A stretch of 64,000 nucleotides of DNA from Phycisphaerae bacterium (lineage in GTDB: Bacteria > Planctomycetota > Phycisphaerae > Tepidisphaerales > Tepidisphaeraceae), in assembly GCA_026004655.1 (NCBI GenBank), contig BPJO01000016.1, positions 27,282 through 91,281 of the forward strand, read 5' to 3'. This document shows positions 24,756-34,423 of the stretch, piece after piece. Within the stretch, counting starts at the first letter, position 1; every line of letters begins with the position of its first letter. A program made the position numbers and the translations under genes. The notes under the pieces were generated by a model that saw nothing but the letters and a program-made list of their open reading frames with translations, was not told the DNA's origin and ran no database searches.

Positions 24756-26342
24756 TCACTGACCAAAGAAGTTGGTGGCTTCGGTTTCTTCGACGGGTCG
24801 TCCGAGCTGGTCAGAGCTCATGACGGTTTTGAAGCGTACGTCTCCGGGTTTGACGGCTTTGACGGTGACTTTGTAGGTGGCTTTGGCTTTGGGGGGCAAA
24901 TTATGGATCGGATCAAAGGTAATCGTATTGCCTTGAACCTTTTCCTTGGTCGTTCCGGACGCTGCGATGAACTGCATGGGGTCTTCCATTTCGCAGACGA
25001 GTTTGATGTTGGTCCCGTCAGCCGTTCCCTGGTTGGTGACTTCGATGGTGTAGGTGGTTTGTTCACCGACACGGACGGGGTCTGGCTGATCGATCACCTC
25101 GATCGCGATGGCTGGTACCCCGCTGAAACTGGTCTGGATCATGGTAGCTTGGGTTTGGGCGCAATCGGCTTTGACGCTGGCTGCGGTGCGGAGGTCTCCT
25201 GCCTGGTCGAAACTGATGACCACAACGACCTTTTTACTGGCGCCGGGGGCGAGTTCCCCGATCGTCCAGAGGATATTACCGGCGGTGTCGGCTTTTCCGT
25301 TGTCGGAGACGGTCTGGATAGTCACGCCTTTAGGCATTTTGTCCATGATGCTGACGTTGCGGGCGACGGCGTCGCCTTTGTTGGTGACGGTAATTTCGTA
25401 CGCGACCGGTTGACCGATGAAGGATTTTTCCGGACCGGTTTTGGTGATGGTCAGGATCGGTTCACGCACGACGGTATTGACGGCGGTGGATTCGGAAACC
25501 AGACCTTCGTCGGCTTTGGCCGAAGCTTTGACCGCGTAGGTTCCGGTTTTGCTGGCTTTGGCGACGAAGGCAAACTCCTTGCTTTCCCCGGCCGAGAGGG
25601 TCCCCGCATCGAACGCAACGGCGGCTTTACCGTCCTGGGTCAGAAGACCTTCAGGGAGGACCGACTCGACTTTCACATTTCGCGCCTGACCCGAACCGGT
25701 GTTGGTGACCGTGAACTTATAAGACAGGGGGTCACATTTCATGATTTCGGCAGGTCCGACCCCGGACAGTTTTAATGCCGGTGCCACCACGGTAGTCACC
25801 ATGCACAAGGATACGTCATAGGACGCCGACATACACATCCCGAGCGGTCCGGATTGGGTGGCGGTTCCTTGAAGACGATAGAACTTGTTTTCCCCCGGTC
25901 CGAGAGGACCGACCACAATCGTGTGGGTAGCCGGTTTCCCGTCGGGCGTGCCTTCGGTAACGTCCCGGATTTTCAGCGTCCCCGGGACTGTCAGACTGCA
26001 ACGAATGTTGTCGAGTTTGAGTTTGGCGATATTGGTGATTTTGATGTCAAAATCAAAGGGTTTGTTGGCTTGGATTTCGGTCGGCAGGGCCTGTTCGATC
26101 ATCAACAGGCTGGTTCCCGGTTCGCCGGTCGGGAAGTACAGTTTTCCGAACATCTGGTTTCCGCTGATTTTGACCATGTCGTCCAGGTTCGAAGTTGACA
26201 CCTCGGTTTCGGGTTTGGCGGGTTGGGCCACCGCCCCTTCGAACGGATCGGTCGTCTGGGATTGTGACTGTTTCGGCGCCTGTTGACACCCCGTTACGAC
26301 GGCAAAAGCGATCCACGCCACTGCCAAGATCCGACCCAACAT
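24756..26342 (-). CDS. DUF11-repeat lipoprotein
   Basis: A 528-residue exported protein. The signal peptide ends in lipobox VVTGC (Cys at about 19), followed by a Gln/Thr-rich linker. The rest is a series of about four beta-sandwich repeats of the DUF11 (conserved repeat) type, each with a KFTVTNTGSGQARNVKVE-like line, seen at about residues 220, 325 and 440 (YEITVTNKGDAVARNVSIMD and YTIEVTNQGTADGTNIKLV). Planctomycetes use such proteins as abundant outer-membrane or cell-wall components. The start at 26342 has GAGGAG ahead; an in-frame extension to 26402 lacks a site. Long open frames on the opposite strand here are compositional shadows. Confidence 0.85.
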   Translation of the reverse strand: MLGRILAVAWIAFAVVTGCQQAPKQSQSQTTDPFEGAVAQPAKPETEVSTSNLDDMVKISGNQMFGKLYFPTGEPGTSLLMIEQALPTEIQANKPFDFDIKITNIAKLKLDNIRCSLTVPGTLKIRDVTEGTPDGKPATHTIVVGPLGPGENKFYRLQGTATQSGPLGMCMSASYDVSLCMVTTVVAPALKLSGVGPAEIMKCDPLSYKFTVTNTGSGQARNVKVESVLPEGLLTQDGKAAVAFDAGTLSAGESKEFAFVAKASKTGTYAVKASAKADEGLVSESTAVNTVVREPILTITKTGPEKSFIGQPVAYEITVTNKGDAVARNVSIMDKMPKGVTIQTVSDNGKADTAGNILWTIGELAPGASKKVVVVISFDQAGDLRTAASVKADCAQTQATMIQTSFSGVPAIAIEVIDQPDPVRVGEQTTYTIEVTNQGTADGTNIKLVCEMEDPMQFIAASGTTKEKVQGNTITFDPIHNLPPKAKATYKVTVKAVKPGDVRFKTVMSSDQLGRPVEETEATNFFGQ

Positions 26343-26551
26343 GGTTTTGCTCCTCTGAAAATCCTTTTTAGCGCAACAAGACATGCTCGGTTTATCGGCC
26401 AAAGTCCTGTTGGACCAACACCCGGATTTTTCTCATCCCCCCTTTTTTCGAACCGGGACCACCGTGTCCGCGATCGAAATTGCCTTAAATTATTTCGAAA
26501 AAAGACTTTAGCATGTCCCTGTCGTTCTCTTCGGGTCTGGGTGACGACAGG

Positions 26552-28036
26552 TCAATTCCCGTAAGCTTCGAGGATCTTTTTGATGACGTTGCTGGTCGAT
26601 CGTCCGTCGATCAGGGGCGCCAGCGCCACACGTCCCCCGCGTGCTTCGACCACATCCCAGCCAACGACCTGCTGTTTGGCGTAGTCGGCGCCTTTGACCA
26701 GAACATCCGGTTCAATGGCTCGGATCAAGTCCAGAGGCGTGTCGGTATCAAACCGGATCAGGTAGTCGATGCTTTCCAATTCCTCAAGCACCCCGATCCG
26801 GTCGTCTTCGTTGACGACCGGTCGTTTGTCCCCTTTTAATCGACGAATCGACGCATCGGTATTGATCCCCACCACCAGGATATCCCCCTGGGCTTTGGCG
26901 AACTGGAAATATTTCACGTGTCCGAGATGGATCAGGTCGAAGCACCCGTTGGTGAACACGATTTTTCGTCCGGCCCGTCGGTGGGTTTGCAGTTCATTCA
27001 ACAAGGCATCCAAAGAACGCTCTTTCCCGGATTTTTGGCGTTGTTCGGAAAGCAAATCGGCGATGATCTCGTCACGGGTGATCGGAACACAACCGAGTTT
27101 CTCGACTTCCAAGCCCCCGGCTACGTTCGCCAGTTCGACGGCTTCGTGCCAACTGGCTCCTGCTGACCGCGCCATCGCCAGGACCGCTAAGACCGTATCC
27201 CCTGCCCCGGTAGGGTCGGCGACTTGTCTCGGACGCGAAGCCAGCAACTGACCGGTCCCCGACCTCTCGGCCAGATAGCTCCCTTTATCGTTCATTGTGA
27301 TTACACACGCTTGAAGGTCGAGGGTCTCCAACAACCGTTTGGACGCTTGCTCACACGAACCCTCGTCCGTAATCCGTATACCGGTGGCCTTTTCCGTCTC
27401 AGGACGGTTCAGCTTGATCAGGGTCGAACCTCGGTACTTGGAATAATCACTCAGACGCGCAGGATCCACCAGAATCTCAACCCCCCGTCGTCGACCCAGC
27501 TCGATCAATCGACGTGTCAACGATTCGGTCATGACGCCCTTGTTGTAGTCTTCCAGGCACAACACCGAAGCCCCCTGGTCCAACGCCCGGACGGTGGCTT
27601 GGAAAAGCTCGTTCTCGATCGATTCTTCTACCGGACAGGTTTCTTCGATGTCCAGACGGATCATCTGTTGGGCAGAACGGTCTTCGGAAGAACCCAACAA
27701 TCGGACCTTTTCGACCGTGGGTCTTGCGCAACGGATCACACCGGTGATGTCGGCCTGGTGTTTTCCGAGCATTTCACACAACCGGTCTGCGGCAAGGTCG
27801 TGACCACACACCCCGATCATGCTGACCCGTGCCCCGAGCGTGGACAACGCCGCCAAAACAAAACCTGCCCCCCCTAGACGGTATTCTTCACGTTTAAAAC
27901 GAATCACCGGGATCGGGGCTTCGGGAGAAACCCGGTCCGTCGATCCGAAAATGTATCGGTCGATCATCAGATCCCCGACCAGTACAATCCGGGGTGCTCC
28001 AAATTTTTCAACCCATTCAATCAGTCGAGCGGCCAT
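26552..28036 (-). CDS. hldE: Bifunctional heptose 7-phosphate kinase / heptose 1-phosphate adenylyltransferase
   Basis: A 494-residue fused enzyme of ADP-heptose synthesis for the lipopolysaccharide inner core. The first domain (about 15-320) is a PfkB-type kinase acting at C1 of D-glycero-D-manno-heptose 7-phosphate, with the RLGGAG substrate motif and the catalytic VADPTGAGDTVLAVLA. The second domain (about 345-494) is a cytidylyltransferase-fold adenylyltransferase with FTNGCFDLIHLGHVKYFQFA (HxGH) and the C-terminal VALAPLIDGRSTSNVIKKIL. Length and order match HldE (RfaE) of enterobacteria. It acts in the cytoplasm. With the LptF/G genes nearby it supports a heptose-containing lipopolysaccharide. 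Confidence 0.96.
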   Translation of the reverse strand: MAARLIEWVEKFGAPRIVLVGDLMIDRYIFGSTDRVSPEAPIPVIRFKREEYRLGGAGFVLAALSTLGARVSMIGVCGHDLAADRLCEMLGKHQADITGVIRCARPTVEKVRLLGSSEDRSAQQMIRLDIEETCPVEESIENELFQATVRALDQGASVLCLEDYNKGVMTESLTRRLIELGRRRGVEILVDPARLSDYSKYRGSTLIKLNRPETEKATGIRITDEGSCEQASKRLLETLDLQACVITMNDKGSYLAERSGTGQLLASRPRQVADPTGAGDTVLAVLAMARSAGASWHEAVELANVAGGLEVEKLGCVPITRDEIIADLLSEQRQKSGKERSLDALLNELQTHRRAGRKIVFTNGCFDLIHLGHVKYFQFAKAQGDILVVGINTDASIRRLKGDKRPVVNEDDRIGVLEELESIDYLIRFDTDTPLDLIRAIEPDVLVKGADYAKQQVVGWDVVEARGGRVALAPLIDGRSTSNVIKKILEAYGN

Positions 28037-28215
28037 AGATTCTCAATATACCCCAAAACCTCCCCGGACGAGACAACAGATGACCGATCGAACTGCTTCT
28101 AACAGGTTAAATCAGGAACAGGTCCGGGACAAACGATGCAAACCCCCCCCGCGGCCTTGGTTGAAAGGTCGGTTCCCACCGCCCCGTCGTGGTACGTCAA
28201 GCCCATGGTCCAACT

Positions 28216-28467
28216 TCAAGCCGACACACCGGCCGGTTGATCCGATCGTTCGACGAGATCCGATCCATTTTCTTCTACGATGATCTGATCGCTCATCAGC
28301 AACGCGCGAGTCACTTCATTCGTATCGTGGAGTCGGAACTCCACCTCGAACGCCAGCTCCGGGGCACACCAGTGGCTTCGAACGATTCCCACGTCGCCCC
28401 GGTTTAGCGACAACTCCGGTATGTCGCGTACCAGACGTACATGATCGTTCACTTGAGGTATCCGCAT
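28216..28467 (-). CDS. DUF4926-type small protein
   Basis: An 83-residue soluble protein resembling DUF4926: VNDHVRLVRDIPELSLNRGD followed by VGIVRSHWC, then FEVEFRLHDTNEVTRALLMSDQI, a small SH3-like barrel. Function is not known; relatives are found beside toxin-antitoxin or restriction genes and as stand-alone genes. The start ATG has GGAGG about five bases ahead. It sits alone between hldE and mutY, divergent from mutY. Confidence 0.65.
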   Translation of the reverse strand: MRIPQVNDHVRLVRDIPELSLNRGDVGIVRSHWCAPELAFEVEFRLHDTNEVTRALLMSDQIIVEENGSDLVERSDQPAGVSA

Positions 28468-28553
28468 CCGAGCCTCCTTGTCTCACCCACCCGATGCCCT
28501 GAGAATGAAACCGTAGTTCCTGAGACTAAAACAAACGATACCAATAATACAAC

Positions 28554-28559
28554 TATAAT
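28554..28559 (+). promoter_or_regulatory. -10 element of mutY
   Basis: A perfect TATAAT only 14 bases ahead of the mutY start codon, without a clear -35 hexamer. A transcript from here would have a leader of about seven bases. Confidence 0.5.
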
Positions 28560-28573
28560 TTTCCTAGTATTTT

Positions 28574-29656
28574 ATGTCCGCAACACGAAGTCTTTCGCTG
28601 GTTTCTTTCAGACGACGCCTGCTCGGGTGGTACGACCTTCATCGACGCGAAATGCCTTGGCGGACCCACGACGGACAGACCCCAGACCCGTATCACGTCT
28701 GGGTATCCGAGGTCATGCTCCAACAGACGCAGGTAGCGACGGTCATTCCTTATTTTAGACGGTTCATCGATGCTTTTCCCACCCTTGAGTCTCTGGCCCG
28801 AGCGGACGAGTCTTCGGTGTTACGGCTTTGGCAGGGTTTGGGGTATTACTCCCGGGGTCTGAACCTTTTGAAAGCCGCCCGAATGATCGTCCTAGAGTTC
28901 GACGGGCAGATCCCTCATCGGGTCGATCAGTTGATCACGCTTCCGGGGATCGGACGGTACACCGCAGGCGCGATCGCTTCGATCGCTTACAACGCCCCGG
29001 CTCCGGTCGTGGACGGGAACGTGGTCCGAGTACTCGCCCGATTCGATGCGATCCCCGACGACCCCCGAAACCCCCGGATCATGGAGCAACTCTGGCAACG
29101 GGCACAAACGCTTGTGTGTCCCCGAAGACCGGGCGACTTCAATCAAGCGTTGATGGAACTAGGCGCGACCGTCTGCACGCCCCGTCAACCGGACTGTCAG
29201 GGTTGTCCGTTAAAGATCGGTTGTCTAGCGTTTCGGTCCGGAACCGTTGAGCGAATCCCTCCCCCAAAACGTTCTAAGTTGCTTCCGGTCGAACGACGCT
29301 TGGTGTTGTGTGTCCGAAATCGTCTTAACCAGTATCTGATCCAAAAGCGTCCCCCCACCGGACGATGGGCAGGGTTGTGGCAGTTTCTGACTCTGGTCCG
29401 TTCCTCCGAACGGTCGGTCCTTGAACAGATCTCCGAACTATCCCGACGGATTGGTCTGAACCTGACCGACCTAAAGCCCCTGACAACCCTCTGTCATACC
29501 CTGACCCATCGGAAATACGTCTTTGAGGTCTGGTCGGGGAAAACCGACTCGGTGTCTTCGAACACCCCGAACGGACTGTGGTCCAGTCTGGATCAGATGG
29601 AGGGAAAAGCCTTTTCCAAACCTCACCTGTTGATCCGCGCACGACTGAGCCCGTGA
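28574..29656 (+). CDS. mutY: A/G-specific adenine DNA glycosylase MutY
   Basis: A 360-residue base-excision enzyme that removes adenine mispaired with 8-oxoguanine. Seen are the N-terminal helical domain with the substrate motif VMLQQTQVATV, the helix-hairpin-helix LPGIGRYTAGAIASIAY with catalytic Asp shortly after (VVDGNVVRVLARF), the four Cys of the iron-sulfur cluster (CTPRQPDCQGCPLKIGC) and a C-terminal NUDIX-like domain for 8-oxoG recognition (about 235-360). There is no ribosome binding site, and a TATAAT lies 14 bases upstream, so translation may be almost leaderless. It converges with the PL11-type gene. Confidence 0.95.
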   Translation: MSATRSLSLVSFRRRLLGWYDLHRREMPWRTHDGQTPDPYHVWVSEVMLQQTQVATVIPYFRRFIDAFPTLESLARADESSVLRLWQGLGYYSRGLNLLKAARMIVLEFDGQIPHRVDQLITLPGIGRYTAGAIASIAYNAPAPVVDGNVVRVLARFDAIPDDPRNPRIMEQLWQRAQTLVCPRRPGDFNQALMELGATVCTPRQPDCQGCPLKIGCLAFRSGTVERIPPPKRSKLLPVERRLVLCVRNRLNQYLIQKRPPTGRWAGLWQFLTLVRSSERSVLEQISELSRRIGLNLTDLKPLTTLCHTLTHRKYVFEVWSGKTDSVSSNTPNGLWSSLDQMEGKAFSKPHLLIRARLSP

Positions 29657-29729
29657 GAGATGGGTCAGAACCTGCTACCGGACCGGTTGCGTGTGAACCA
29701 CTCTACCGGCCTAACTTCGGGGCGGGTGG

Positions 29730-31556
29730 TTATCGACGATGATTCGACGGCGTGACCGTGATGTGTGGTACGGACGGAGGGGTCATCCCCTCACCGAGGT
29801 AGTAATCCACCATATGCGACTGCATGTATCCTTTGACCGTCATGCTCGCACGGTATTCGGGGTTGTGAGGCAACGTATACAATCGGATATCCGTGGGGAT
29901 CGGTGTGGTATAGATCATGAGTTTTGATCCGTCGGCGTGTTCAAAAATCACTTCTTCACGCCAGTCACCCAGGATGTCGCCGTAGAACGTCGGGGCTTCA
30001 CGCCATTCCCGTTGTGCACCATCGCGGTTCGCACGAAGCAGCACATCGGATTTGCCCGTTTCCGGATTCCACTTGGTGATCTGTTCGCCGTTCAGGTTTT
30101 CACTCAACGCATCTGCGTCCCACCAGATCCGAAAGTTCGGCCAGGGCGCGGTTTCGGACACCTTTTGGCCGGTCGGAGCATTATACACCCCATCAAACGC
30201 CCAATACTCATACCCCCGGTAGCGTGGGTCGATATCCCCGACAGTTCCACGACCGATATCGGCGACCTCGGTCCCGTAATGAGCGCGAAGGATCTCGCCG
30301 GTCGCTGCGTCGTAATAATACAGATGCAATTTGCTCGGGTTGCGTTGTTGCACCCCAAAACCCTCCAGCCCCGGTCGATCCGGGTCCAGATCCCCGATGT
30401 GAAAACGGTCGCCGTGGATAACACCTTTGAGGCTGTAGAGCAGCTTTCCGTGGTTGTCCAGGACGTAGGCCCCGTCGCACAGCTCATCGGTCCCGTCCTG
30501 ATTGACATCGACGATACGGATCTGGTGATAGTCGGATACGGATTCTTGTTCCGTCCGCACCCATTTCCAGTTGTGTTTGAGTTGTCCGTTCTCAAGGGTC
30601 CAGGTGTTGACCATGAGATTGAAATGTCCGTCCGGGGAACGATTTTTGGCTTTGAAGACGATGCTCGGGCGTTGACCGTTCAAATACATGACCCCGAAAT
30701 GCCCGGCCACCGGTCCGTCGGACGCAAAATCCCGGGGTACTTCCGCACGAGCTTTTTCTGCACCGGTCATTCCGTCGAGCACACAGATGTATTGCTGGAC
30801 GTCATCCGTTTGTGCCTCCAGTACCTTTCCGTCCCCGAAAACGGTTCCCCGTGCAGCTATGGTGATGACTTCGGCCTTCCCGTCCCAATCCAGGTCGTAG
30901 ACCGTTACACCATCGTTATGACCGTGACTGATGGTCGAAGCGCCGGCGTTCCATCGGACGCCGGTGGGGTTCAAACTCAAAGGACCCAGGTCCAGACTCC
31001 ACAGAAAGCTCCCGTCGCGACGATAGGCTTCGATCTTTCTTGTAATCGTTGCGTCCTTCGGAAGTCGATCGACCACAAAATCGTATTCTCCGTCCCCGTC
31101 CAGATCCCCGACCCAGGTGAAATGGGTATTTGTTTCATACGTCAGCTTACGAAGTGGGAGCTCCAAGTAGGACCTAGCCGGGGTGTTGGCAGGTAGAGTG
31201 AACGGGGCGCTGTCGGGTTGTTCAACCCCGTTGCGTATGGCTCGCACGGTATAGGTGTTGTCCACGGTCAGGTCGACCGATGAATCAACGAAACACGTCC
31301 CCCCGGTCAAGGGTCGATCGTTGAGTTTTTTGGCAGGTTCTTTGCCCGATGCCCGATAAAGGTTAAACGCCAGGTCGTTCGGTTCGGTTCCCAGCAGCCT
31401 CCAGCTGACAAAAACGTCTTGTCCACGGTTGATGGCAACGACCCCTCGACCCAGATTTTCCATCATTCGTGCCGGGACCGGATCCTTGGCCTGTAAGGAT
31501 GGACTCGACATGAACAACACCCCCACGATCCAACCCCGTCGTATCCAGTTTTGCAT
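29730..31556 (-). CDS. Rhamnogalacturonan lyase, PL11-like
   Basis: A 608-residue exported enzyme. Signal peptide at about 1-23 (SLQAKD); an N-terminal beta-sandwich (RMMENLGRGVVAINRGQDVF, then VSWRLLGTEPNDLAFNLYR) and an eight-bladed beta-propeller with Asp-rich calcium-binding loops (VGDLDGDGEYDFVVDR, YDLDWDGKAEVITIAARG, VDVNQDGTDELCDGAY, GDWREEVIF). This is the order and length of polysaccharide lyase family 11 (YesW/YesX of Bacillus), which cut rhamnogalacturonan I. The start at 31556 has AGGAG seven bases ahead; it overlaps no other coding start, though the upstream gene ends at 31597. It is last in the prepilin, PL26-like, PL11-like series on the minus strand, likely one transcript. Confidence 0.9.
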   Translation of the reverse strand: MQNWIRRGWIVGVLFMSSPSLQAKDPVPARMMENLGRGVVAINRGQDVFVSWRLLGTEPNDLAFNLYRASGKEPAKKLNDRPLTGGTCFVDSSVDLTVDNTYTVRAIRNGVEQPDSAPFTLPANTPARSYLELPLRKLTYETNTHFTWVGDLDGDGEYDFVVDRLPKDATITRKIEAYRRDGSFLWSLDLGPLSLNPTGVRWNAGASTISHGHNDGVTVYDLDWDGKAEVITIAARGTVFGDGKVLEAQTDDVQQYICVLDGMTGAEKARAEVPRDFASDGPVAGHFGVMYLNGQRPSIVFKAKNRSPDGHFNLMVNTWTLENGQLKHNWKWVRTEQESVSDYHQIRIVDVNQDGTDELCDGAYVLDNHGKLLYSLKGVIHGDRFHIGDLDPDRPGLEGFGVQQRNPSKLHLYYYDAATGEILRAHYGTEVADIGRGTVGDIDPRYRGYEYWAFDGVYNAPTGQKVSETAPWPNFRIWWDADALSENLNGEQITKWNPETGKSDVLLRANRDGAQREWREAPTFYGDILGDWREEVIFEHADGSKLMIYTTPIPTDIRLYTLPHNPEYRASMTVKGYMQSHMVDYYLGEGMTPPSVPHITVTPSNHRR

Positions 31557-31596
31557 GATGAAACTCCTGTTGCAGCTCTTGTCAATCTGTGTGGTG

Positions 31597-34365
31597 CTAT
31601 TCGTTGGGGATCGAATCCCCGATATACGCAAGGCACTGAATTACCGCCAACTGCCACTGAGAACCGTTTGATCCCAACGGGACTGCGTCGATGGGATTCA
31701 GGACCGTCGGACCGGTGAGCCGTTCGGTTTTCATGGGTTTTCTTCCACCTTCGGGGGGTTTGCCCAACAATTCGTTCCAGGCCCGTCTGGCCAGCCGAGG
31801 ATCTTTCAAGTAAGAGGCTGCGTAAGCCGTGTTGCGGGAATGCGAATCCACCAGATTTCCCGTTTTGACATCGAACCCGGTTTCTTGGGCCCGTTCTTCT
31901 CGCGACGCGGTGTATAGTCGTCCGTATTGGACCCATTTTTCGGCAAATCCGGGCGCCTGATCCCCGTAGGTTCGGATCATCTCGACCACGATTTCGGGCA
32001 ACCCGAAACAGTTCGCCAGATGACTGATGGAAAAGTTATCCTTGTCATCAGGTCGGATCTGACCCGTTTTAAGGTTCAATCGTCCGCCGGCAAAAAATCC
32101 GTTTCGGATCAAAGCCATTCCCTTCATTGCGTTGACGACCTTTTCGTGCCAGGACGGGTCATTCGTGCGTTCGGCTTCGGTCACCCAGGCGGACATGATG
32201 TTTCCGAATCCCATCGCGCCTAATGGGATTTCATCTCCGATCGGGGGGTTCTGCACCGGGGGCAGGGGCAATACCGGGGCGTTTTCCGCCAGTTTGCGTC
32301 CTGCAGGGACTTTTTGTTCGGTTTCGGGGGTCGAGAGTTGTTCTCGTAGAAGATCTCCGACCCGTTCGTCGGCCGTGAGAAAGTAATAATACCGACGATT
32401 CATGGCTGTGCTGATACGCGCTTGTTTTGCACTGCACCCCCAGTGTTGCACGTTGTGACGGGATCCCAATCCCCGGAACCTTCCGAGGTGGTAAACGTCC
32501 ACCTCCCCGGTGTGGCGTGTCATGGCTTCGGCCATACGGAACACGTCGGCGCGTCCGGTCCTCAAAAAACTGATCCACAACCAGATGTCGGTCGAAAGTT
32601 CGGAGTTGTCCCATGCGTATCCCCCGACATCGTAACGCCAGACGTGACGGTCGGTATCGTAACTGTGCATGACATCCCCGTAATCCCAGAAACCGTACCA
32701 ACTACGCTGATCTACTTCCCGGATGTACTGATCCAACACAAACGAAAGACGATCTTCCAGAAACACGCGAAGACGGGTCGATCGATCCGGGAGAGACCAG
32801 ATCGCGCCGAACACCCCTGCATCGAGATAACGCTCGGGTCGACAAACCAGTTGGGTCGGTTTTCGAACACGGTCCGCGAACTCGACAAGTTCCATTCGGG
32901 ACGGGGTCGAGGAGACGACTTTAAAATATAACTCGGTAGTCCGGGCGATCCCGTGAGGGGTTCCATAACCCGGTTCGTAATCCTCATACGTGATCTCCAG
33001 CCCGTCCAGTTGCTTTTGATACGAGTCGTCCATCCCCATCCCGTCATGATAGAACCGAAGGTCCATCGCCGGGGCAGACGGAGACCACAACCAGATCGTC
33101 ACTTCCGCCTGATCCGTATGAGCCTGGCGGATGTCCAGCTGGGTCGGGTGCTTTTGCCAGAAATCACGCATACCAAAGACCACTCCCCCGCCTCGGGCAC
33201 CTCCGATATACCCAACCCCCCCCGATCGTCGACCTGTGGCTGCGGAGATCCAGGCGTGACCCGACTTTGTCCTTTTGCGGATCTGAAACCCGTCGGCACA
33301 CAATTGGCTAAGCGTGTAATCACCCCATTGCGGGATCAGACCCAACCGACCGGACACCTGACGGTCCCATTGATCCAAGGGCGGGGTCGCACGACCTTCG
33401 ACCTGGGCAGTCCGGACCGCCTGACCGGGATCCCGTCGAAGTCCCGTGATCCCCTGAACGGCTTCGGCGAACAGACCGTGACCTTCACCGACGAATCGAA
33501 CATGTCGGTCATAAGCAGGGTCAGTCATCGGGACATCGAACCGAACTCCCAGACCGCAAAGATAGTCCTTGTGTTCGTCTCCGTCGTAAATAAACGTGTG
33601 AACCCAACGGACCTGATCGGATCCGGAATAAAAGTAAGCCCGAACGATAAACGGTAACCATTCCCGTCCCTCCTCGGACCGATGCCGTCCTTCCCACCGG
33701 ATCACAGCCCGGATCGGACCGGTCTGCTCGACTGTCACTTGTTTGATCTCTGAAAAGAAATGTTCCCGTCGGATCAGGGTTTCCGGGTCATCCCCGGGCG
33801 AATCCTGTTTCATCGCCACCAACCGACCGTTTTTCAAAATCGTCTGACCCTGACGGACGATCGATCGAATCAATACCGGTCCTTGCCGGGCCAGGTCGCA
33901 TCGGATCAGACCGGTATCCACCAACACCACGTCTGGTTGTTCGGTCACCTTCACTTGCCCCGAACCCGTGGTCGGTCCACCGGGGACCACCCTCAGAGGA
34001 AGTTCGTCCGGACGAACCACCGCTGCGTGTGCTGACCATTTGATCGATCCGTCCGGCCAGTATGCCAACGGCCATACTTGACCTGCGATATCTTTTCCAC
34101 CGTTCGACTGAAGCTTCAGAGGTTGATCCGCCCGAAGCTGTCCGCGTGCCCAGGGGGTGCCCCAGGTCAGTTCGACCGGGGCCTGCCCGGAAACCTCTTC
34201 CAGTGGAACCATCAGCACCCCGGGACCATTGTCGTGGGTCGGTCGTTTCTGGACCAGACTTTCCTGCGCCCGGGCCGACCAACCGGTGGTCAGCTCTGCC
34301 ACCACCGCAGCCCCTGCCAGTAGGGTCGTTCGTTGCAAGATCTCACGTCGTGACCACTCATTCAT
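31597..34365 (-). CDS. PL26 / YetA-like exo-rhamnogalacturonan lyase family protein
   Basis: A 922-residue protein with a twin-arginine signal (SRREILQRTTLLAGAAVVAE, cleavage near ARAQ), so it is exported folded. A RIFT-barrel-like N-terminal domain (PVELTWGTPWARGQL, then SNGGKDIAGQVWPLAYWPDG) is followed by a beta-sandwich and an alpha/alpha-barrel region (about 560-900). This matches the PcRGLX/YetA architecture, which includes polysaccharide lyase family 26 exo-rhamnogalacturonan lyases; the assignment is by remembered motif and length. It lies 41 bases ahead of the PL11-like lyase and 58 bases after the prepilin-like gene, supporting a pectin rhamnogalacturonan-I role. Confidence 0.75.
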   Translation of the reverse strand: MNEWSRREILQRTTLLAGAAVVAELTTGWSARAQESLVQKRPTHDNGPGVLMVPLEEVSGQAPVELTWGTPWARGQLRADQPLKLQSNGGKDIAGQVWPLAYWPDGSIKWSAHAAVVRPDELPLRVVPGGPTTGSGQVKVTEQPDVVLVDTGLIRCDLARQGPVLIRSIVRQGQTILKNGRLVAMKQDSPGDDPETLIRREHFFSEIKQVTVEQTGPIRAVIRWEGRHRSEEGREWLPFIVRAYFYSGSDQVRWVHTFIYDGDEHKDYLCGLGVRFDVPMTDPAYDRHVRFVGEGHGLFAEAVQGITGLRRDPGQAVRTAQVEGRATPPLDQWDRQVSGRLGLIPQWGDYTLSQLCADGFQIRKRTKSGHAWISAATGRRSGGVGYIGGARGGGVVFGMRDFWQKHPTQLDIRQAHTDQAEVTIWLWSPSAPAMDLRFYHDGMGMDDSYQKQLDGLEITYEDYEPGYGTPHGIARTTELYFKVVSSTPSRMELVEFADRVRKPTQLVCRPERYLDAGVFGAIWSLPDRSTRLRVFLEDRLSFVLDQYIREVDQRSWYGFWDYGDVMHSYDTDRHVWRYDVGGYAWDNSELSTDIWLWISFLRTGRADVFRMAEAMTRHTGEVDVYHLGRFRGLGSRHNVQHWGCSAKQARISTAMNRRYYYFLTADERVGDLLREQLSTPETEQKVPAGRKLAENAPVLPLPPVQNPPIGDEIPLGAMGFGNIMSAWVTEAERTNDPSWHEKVVNAMKGMALIRNGFFAGGRLNLKTGQIRPDDKDNFSISHLANCFGLPEIVVEMIRTYGDQAPGFAEKWVQYGRLYTASREERAQETGFDVKTGNLVDSHSRNTAYAASYLKDPRLARRAWNELLGKPPEGGRKPMKTERLTGPTVLNPIDAVPLGSNGSQWQLAVIQCLAYIGDSIPNE

Positions 34366-34423
34366 TCATCCTCCGCATCGGTGTCTTAAAATTTACTCAT
34401 TAGTTCTCTGGATGTTGCGATTC

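Noticed and set aside
24693..25775. 360-codon open frame rich in Gly, Asp and Phe on the plus strand
   Set aside because: It is antisense to the DUF11 lipoprotein gene, which has a lipobox, repeats and a good start; composition of the antisense frame is a shadow of those repeats.
29937..31196. 419-codon open frame on the plus strand
   Set aside because: Antisense to the PL11-like lyase, whose propeller repeats and signal peptide are clear.
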